Source: Rhodoglobus sp.
Lineage (GTDB): Bacteria > Actinomycetota > Actinomycetes > Actinomycetales > Microbacteriaceae
Length of the DNA stretch: 57,572 nt
Reading direction: 5' to 3'
NCBI GenBank assembly: GCA_025464445.1
Contig: JAODLY010000029.1
Coordinates: 1 to 57,572 of the forward strand
Positions 53,862 to 57,572 of this stretch are shown piece by piece (the stretch's first letter is position 1; every line of letters starts with the position of its first letter). The notes below the pieces were generated by a model. The model did not search any database. It was not told the DNA's origin and saw only the letters and a program-made list of their open reading frames with translations. A program made the translations under genes and the position numbers.

Positions 53862-54776
53862 CTACGCCGCGTGCTGCGCCTCGAAGCGGGTCGCCTCGGC
53901 TTGCAGCGCCTCCACCACGACGCGCACCGATGGCCGCTCGGCCCGGTCCGGGCGCATGAGCACCGAGATGAGCCGGGATGCCCGCACACCGGTGAGCGGC
54001 CTCGTGATGAGACCGTTCTCCCGGTCGCGGGTGGTGAAGCGCGGAAGAATCGCGATCCCATGCCCCGCCGCCACGAGGGATTCGACGATCCCGTTGTCCG
54101 CGAAACGCTGGGTGACGCGGGCCGGTGTGCCGTTGGCGGCCTCGATGCTGCGCAGGATGCGGTCGAACGGCAGGCCGGCCGGCGTTCCGATCCAGGTTTC
54201 GTCGGCGAGATCGGCGGGCGAGAGTGATTTCCTGTCGCCGAGGGGATGACCTTCCGGCAGGGCGATGTCGAGAGGCTCGCGCATGAGTGGCACGACGGTG
54301 AGCCCTCGCTGCGCCCAGCCCGGGAGGACCCCGGGAGAGTCGGCGACGACCACATCGAAATCGGCGGTGAGGTCGGCGATGTCGGTGACCTGCGAATCGA
54401 GGTCGCCGCAGTGCAGCGTGAGCCCGGGCATCCCGTCGACGACGGTGAGCAGCTGGGGTAGCAGCATCTGCCCGCCCGAAGGGAAGATCGTGAGGGTGAC
54501 CTCACCGCGGGGCTGGGAGCGGAAATCCTCCCAGAGTGCTTCGGCGCGCTCGATCGCCGTGGCCACATCGGTCGCCGTCCTGGCCAGGGCACGACCGGCA
54601 GAGGTGAGCACGATCCCGCGGCCCGAGCGTTCCGTGAGGGGCACGCCAGCCTCCCGCTCGAGGATCTTCAGCTGCTGCGATACCGCGGAAGCCGTGCGCC
54701 GCGTGGCGGCGGCGACGGCCGTGATGCTCCCGCGGTCGGCGAGTTCGCGCAACAACTCCAAGCGGCGAATATCCAT
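53862..54776 (-). CDS. LysR-family transcriptional regulator
   Basis: A 304-residue protein with an N-terminal winged helix-turn-helix (RRLELLRELADRGSITAVAAATRRTASAVSQQL in part, residues 3-45) and a periplasmic-binding-like effector domain (about 90-300). ATG at 54776. LysR regulators usually act on the divergent gene, here a 36-residue membrane peptide gene 71 bp away. The intergenic region has a short TACAT-containing imperfect dyad but no clear T-N11-A box. Effector unknown. Confidence 0.92.
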   Translation of the reverse strand: MDIRRLELLRELADRGSITAVAAATRRTASAVSQQLKILEREAGVPLTERSGRGIVLTSAGRALARTATDVATAIERAEALWEDFRSQPRGEVTLTIFPSGGQMLLPQLLTVVDGMPGLTLHCGDLDSQVTDIADLTADFDVVVADSPGVLPGWAQRGLTVVPLMREPLDIALPEGHPLGDRKSLSPADLADETWIGTPAGLPFDRILRSIEAANGTPARVTQRFADNGIVESLVAAGHGIAILPRFTTRDRENGLITRPLTGVRASRLISVLMRPDRAERPSVRVVVEALQAEATRFEAQHAA

Positions 54777-54847
54777 GTAGCCAAACTACATCCATACCTA
54801 AGAAAGATCAGCTTGTTCTACATGGTTGACGCGGTTGTAATAGACAC

Positions 54848-54958
54848 ATGACCATCGACCTTCTCATCCTCGCCGCTCTCGCTCTCGCGGGAATCGTCGG
54901 CTCGGTGCTGGCCGTCGCCCGCGACGGTTACCAGCGCATCCCCACCCGCCGCTCCTAG
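54848..54958 (+). CDS. 36-residue membrane peptide
   Basis: Short ORF ATG 54848 to TAG 54956-54958: a hydrophobic segment (TIDLLILAALALAGIVGSVL) then a basic tail with DGYQRIPTRRS. A -10-like TAATAG (54838-54843) lies just before, and a strong terminator follows 30 bp after the stop, so it looks like a single-gene transcription unit. Short actinobacterial peptides with an RDGYxRxPTR tail are, as I recall, widespread. It lies divergent from LysR. Function unknown. Confidence 0.6.
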   Translation: MTIDLLILAALALAGIVGSVLAVARDGYQRIPTRRS

Positions 54959-54987
54959 GGAGCCACCGCGTTACGCGGACCCGCCCG

Positions 54988-55023
54988 ACGCCCCAGCTCC
55001 CCGAGCCGGGGCGTTTTGCTTTA
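54988..55023 (+). terminator. Rho-independent terminator after the small peptide gene
   Basis: ACGCCCC-A-GCTC, a CCC loop, then GAGC-C-GGGGCGT, followed by TTTTGCTTT. The long stem has one internal mismatch and a T-rich tail, the clearest intrinsic terminator in the window. Confidence 0.85.
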
Positions 55024-55042
55024 AGGCGGTGTCGGCGATGGC

Positions 55043-56182
55043 TCAGTTGACGTCGAGGCCGAGCTTGCGGCCGGCGAGACCCCGCGGCCGCTGCGACAGG
55101 AACGTGGCGACCTGCGCGATCGCCAGGGCGGCGGGGTCATCCGGGTCGGAGCCGACCACGGGCAGCCCCGCGTCACCGCCCTCGCGCAGCCGAACGCTCA
55201 GCGGGATCGAGGCGAGCAGCGGCACCGGCTGCTCCGGCGTGGAGAGGCGGGATGCCGCATCCGCTCCGCCCCCAGAACCGAACAGCTCGAGCGTGCTGCC
55301 GTCGGCCTGCACGAGCCCCGCCATGTTCTCGATCACCCCGATCACCGCCTGCCCGGTCTGCCGGGCCACAAGGCCGGAGCGCTCAGCCACCTCGGCGGCG
55401 GCGGCCTGTGGGGTGGTGACGACGATGACCTCCGCCTGGGGCAGCAGCTGGCCAAGCGAGATAGCGATGTCGCCGGTACCGGGGGGCAGGTCGATGAGCA
55501 GCACGTCGAGGTCGCCGAAATACACGTCGGTCAGGAACTGCTGGATTGTGCGGTGCAGCATCGGCCCCCGCCAGGAGACTGCGGTGCGTTCTTCCACGAA
55601 CATGCCGATGGAGATGACCTTCACGCCGAAGACGACGGGCGGCAGGATCATCTCGCCCACCTGCGTCGGCTTCGCATCGGCTATACCCAGCAGCCCCGGG
55701 ATCGAGAAGCCGAACACATCGGCGTCGACGATCCCAACCCGAAGTCCGCTCTGCGCCATGACGACCGCGAGGTTGGCCGTGACCGTCGACTTGCCGACTC
55801 CACCCTTGCCGCTCGTGATCGCGTAGATGCGGGTGAGCGAGTCGGGGCCGAACTGCAGGGTCTTGGGGCGACCGCCGCGCAGTTTCGCGGTGAGGGCATC
55901 CCGCTCCTGCTTCGTCATGACCGAGATGTCGAGGTCGACACCGGTGACGCCGGGGGTCGTGGTGACCGCGGCCCGCACATCCCGCTCGATGGTGTCGGCG
56001 GCCGGGCATCCCACGATCGTCAGCTTGAGGGAAACGGATGCCATGCCCGCGTCATCGACGGAGACCCCGTCGATCATGTCCAGTTCAGTTATCGGGCGAC
56101 GGATCTCGGGATCGATGACGCGCTGCAGTGCGAGGAAGACAGCATTCGCGACCTCGGCCTCGCGCGGATGAGGCGCGGGCAC
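55043..56182 (-). CDS. mrp: Mrp/NBP35-family iron-sulfur cluster carrier ATPase
   Basis: A 379-residue protein. The N-terminal DUF59/MIP18 domain (about 8-95) contains RVIDPEIRRPITELDMI and a cysteine at IVGCP. The P-loop is SGKGGVGKST (124-133), then DADVFGFSIPGLLG, IDLPPGTGDIAISL and GVIENMAG. It acts as an iron-sulfur cluster carrier or loader (ApbC). The GTG at 56182 starts one base after the DUF1003 stop (TGAGGTG), so it is translated in the same operon. Confidence 0.95.
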   Translation of the reverse strand: MPAPHPREAEVANAVFLALQRVIDPEIRRPITELDMIDGVSVDDAGMASVSLKLTIVGCPAADTIERDVRAAVTTTPGVTGVDLDISVMTKQERDALTAKLRGGRPKTLQFGPDSLTRIYAITSGKGGVGKSTVTANLAVVMAQSGLRVGIVDADVFGFSIPGLLGIADAKPTQVGEMILPPVVFGVKVISIGMFVEERTAVSWRGPMLHRTIQQFLTDVYFGDLDVLLIDLPPGTGDIAISLGQLLPQAEVIVVTTPQAAAAEVAERSGLVARQTGQAVIGVIENMAGLVQADGSTLELFGSGGGADAASRLSTPEQPVPLLASIPLSVRLREGGDAGLPVVGSDPDDPAALAIAQVATFLSQRPRGLAGRKLGLDVN

Positions 56183-56183
56183 C

Positions 56184-56702
56184 TCAGTCGGCCTTGCTCT
56201 CGGCCTTGTCCCGGTCGAGTTCCTCGAGCAGCGAACGCAGCTCGGCACGGATGAAGTCCTTGCTCGCCAGGTCCTTCACGGCGAGCCGAAGCGCGACGAC
56301 CTCGCGGGCGAGGTACTCGGTGTCGTTGAGGTTGCGCTCGGCACGCTGGCGATCCTGCTCGATCTGCACGCGGTCGCGGTCATCCTGCCGGTTCTGGGCG
56401 AGCAGGATCATCGGAGCGGCGTATGAGGCCTGCAGCGAGAGGATGAGCGTGAGCAGGGTGAAGTTGGTGGCGCGCGGGTCGAACTGCGCCGACTCCGGCA
56501 CCGTCGAGTTGTAGACCAACCAGACCGCGACGATCGCCGTCATGCCGACCAGGAACCACGGAGTTCCCATGGCGCGAGCGAAGGCTTCGGAGAAGCGGCC
56601 CATGCGGTCCTGGCTGCGGAACAGCGGGAAGTTGCTTCTCAGCCCCTTCGGGGAGTCGAGGCGGTTGTCACTGCGGGACTGGCGATTGTTAGTGCGTGCC
56701 AC
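56184..56702 (-). CDS. DUF1003 membrane protein
   Basis: A 172-residue protein with two helices (GTPWFLVGMTAIVAVWLVYN and TLLTLILSLQASYAAPMILLA) and a charged helical C-terminus (DRDRVQIEQDRQRAERNLND). SLQASYAAPMILLAQNRQ is the DUF1003 signature. GTG at 56702 with GGAGG upstream, overlapping the end of the MgtE-like gene by 14 bp. Function unknown; the MgtE_N/DUF1003/mrp order is conserved in actinobacteria. Confidence 0.93.
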   Translation of the reverse strand: MARTNNRQSRSDNRLDSPKGLRSNFPLFRSQDRMGRFSEAFARAMGTPWFLVGMTAIVAVWLVYNSTVPESAQFDPRATNFTLLTLILSLQASYAAPMILLAQNRQDDRDRVQIEQDRQRAERNLNDTEYLAREVVALRLAVKDLASKDFIRAELRSLLEELDRDKAESKAD

Positions 56703-57572
56703 TGGAGGTCCTCCTTCCCCGGTTTGCCGGTTTCACGGGCAGGGGGATCGCTGCGGTTGAAGTATTCGCGAAGAGCTTCTTCTCTTCGGCGTCGGTACTT
56801 CGCCAGTCATCCGGCAGCAAATAGTCGAGGACATCATCAATGGTCACCACCCCGACAAGACGGTGGTTCTCGTCGACGACGGGAACCGATACGAGGTTGT
56901 AGCTCGCCAGAATGCGGGACACTTCGGCGGCGCTCGTGTCGGCGCGCACCGGCTCGAGGCTCGTGTCGAGCAACGTGCCGAGACGCTCGTTCGGCGGGTA
57001 GCGCAGCATCCGCTGGAAGTGCACCATGCCGAGGAACCGTCCGGTGGGCGGCTCGTAGGGCGGCAGCGTAACGCAGATCGCGGCGCCGAGGGCCGGGGCG
57101 AGCTCGTGCCTGCGGATCAGGGCGAGGCCTTCCGCGACAGTGGCATCCGCCGACACGATTATCGGCTCTGTGGTCATGAGGCCGCCCGCGGTGTCCGGGG
57201 CGTATGACAGCAGGAAGCGCACGTCATCCGCCTCCTCGGGCTCCATGAGCTCAAGGAGGGTCTCGCCGCGCTCGTCGGAGAGGTGCGCGATGAGGTCTGC
57301 CGCGTCATCCGGCTGCATGGCGTCCAGCACGTCGGCCGCCCGGTCGTCGTCGAGCTGGTTCAGGATGTCGACCTGCTCGCTCTCCGGCATCTCCTCCAGC
57401 ACATCGGCAAGGCGCTCGTCGCTCATCTCCTCAGCGACCTCGAGCATGCGCTGTTCGGGCAGGTCGAGCATCGCGTTGGCAAGGTCGGCGGGGAGGAGGT
57501 CGGCGTAGCTGGCGACAAGCTGGGTGGCGGACTGCGCCTCATCGGAGGCCGCGTTCTCCTTGATCGCATCCC
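56689..57572 (-). CDS. MgtE N-domain/CBS protein (partial, start off window)
   Basis: 294 residues in the window, open to the edge. An MgtE_N superhelix (LLPADLANAMLDLPEQRM, then VLEEMPESEQVDILNQL and DDAADLIAHLSDE) is followed by a CBS pair: MTTEPIIVSADATVAEG, then VSVPVVDENHRLVGVVTIDDVLDYL. After the CBS pair the protein ends within about 40 residues with a basic tail and has no transmembrane domain, unlike a true MgtE Mg2+ channel. It may be a soluble Mg2+/nucleotide sensor; actinobacterial relatives also carry an N-terminal PRC barrel, which would lie outside. Confidence 0.9.
   Translation of the reverse strand, partial: DAIKENAASDEAQSATQLVASYADLLPADLANAMLDLPEQRMLEVAEEMSDERLADVLEEMPESEQVDILNQLDDDRAADVLDAMQPDDAADLIAHLSDERGETLLELMEPEEADDVRFLLSYAPDTAGGLMTTEPIIVSADATVAEGLALIRRHELAPALGAAICVTLPPYEPPTGRFLGMVHFQRMLRYPPNERLGTLLDTSLEPVRADTSAAEVSRILASYNLVSVPVVDENHRLVGVVTIDDVLDYLLPDDWRSTDAEEKKLFANTSTAAIPLPVKPANRGRRTSSGTH

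Noticed and set aside
1-57572. tRNA or rRNA genes
   Set aside because: No cloverleaf with a T-loop GGTTCRANTC pattern and no conserved rRNA strings were seen on either strand. A covariance-model search would be decisive.

Overview
The window is high-GC DNA (roughly two thirds G+C), densely coding on both strands, with many GTG starts. Gene content and order point to an actinobacterial chromosome, most likely a member of the Microbacteriaceae: tandem-aptamer glycine riboswitch before gcvTHP, MshB-like deacetylase, DUF4245, DUF3117, DUF6264-like protein, 13E12/DUF222 HNH protein, and many TAnnnT -10 boxes placed 6-8 nt before the start codon (leaderless transcripts). From memory, the order fum / glpX / DUF4245 / xseB-xseA / ispH / ychF and then typA / mshB / fdxA / dapC / dapD-dapE / DUF3117 / O-methyltransferase / tatB / mrp / MgtE-like follows the M. 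tuberculosis Rv1098-Rv1112 and Rv1165-Rv1232 backbone, so most of the window is conserved housekeeping with accessory insertions. No tRNA, rRNA, CRISPR array, IS element or prophage was recognised.

Layout. 1-4.9 kb: partial class II fumarase (with an anomalous internal repeat at the window edge), beta-carbonic anhydrase, DUF4245 protein, exonuclease VII (xseB, xseA), a TfoX-like small protein and ispH. 4.9-7.8 kb: a membrane protein and two adjacent membrane sensor proteins, one a complete histidine kinase, the other kinase-dead in appearance, with no response regulator beside them. 7.8-10.4 kb: class II aldolase (fba) and class II fructose-bisphosphatase (glpX), the gluconeogenic pair, plus a small conserved protein. 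10.5-19.6 kb: rmuC, mmsA, a DEDDh exonuclease, a methyltransferase, ychF, an HNH/DUF222 protein, a DUF1877 protein, an FMO-like oxidoreductase and a small membrane protein.

19.7-24.3 kb: glycine riboswitch and gcvT-gcvH-gcvP. 24.3-25.6 kb: CPBP-family protease-like protein and a DCC (DUF393) thiol oxidoreductase. 25.7-32.9 kb: a peptide-type ABC importer (oppA lipoprotein, oppB, oppC and a fused double ATPase oppDF) with a PH-domain protein in reverse orientation inside the cluster; the oppA promoter carries striking palindromes. 32.9-35.9 kb: typA and two tandem paralogous lipoproteins. 35.9-39.4 kb: EfeUOB iron uptake system with an IdeR/DtxR-like iron box.

39.4-48.2 kb: MshB-like deacetylase fused to a membrane domain, fdxA, dapC, gltA, a DUF559/AbiEi-like nuclease gene flanked on both sides by paired inverted hairpin repeats, then divergent dapD/dapE (with dapC, three steps of the succinylase lysine/DAP pathway), a PIG-V-like mannosyltransferase and DUF3117. 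48.2-57.6 kb: O-methyltransferase, tatB, an SSADH-like dehydrogenase divergent from an MFS transporter and PLP-dependent decarboxylase, a 21-bp perfect inverted repeat, a LysR regulator divergent from a 36-residue membrane peptide, and the mrp / DUF1003 / MgtE_N-CBS operon running off the window end.

The best candidates for something undescribed are the nuclease gene bracketed by paired hairpins (43.4-44.6 kb), the palindrome set inside the oppA promoter, and the kinase/pseudokinase pair. The fumarase anomaly at the very start is more likely a misjoin than biology.
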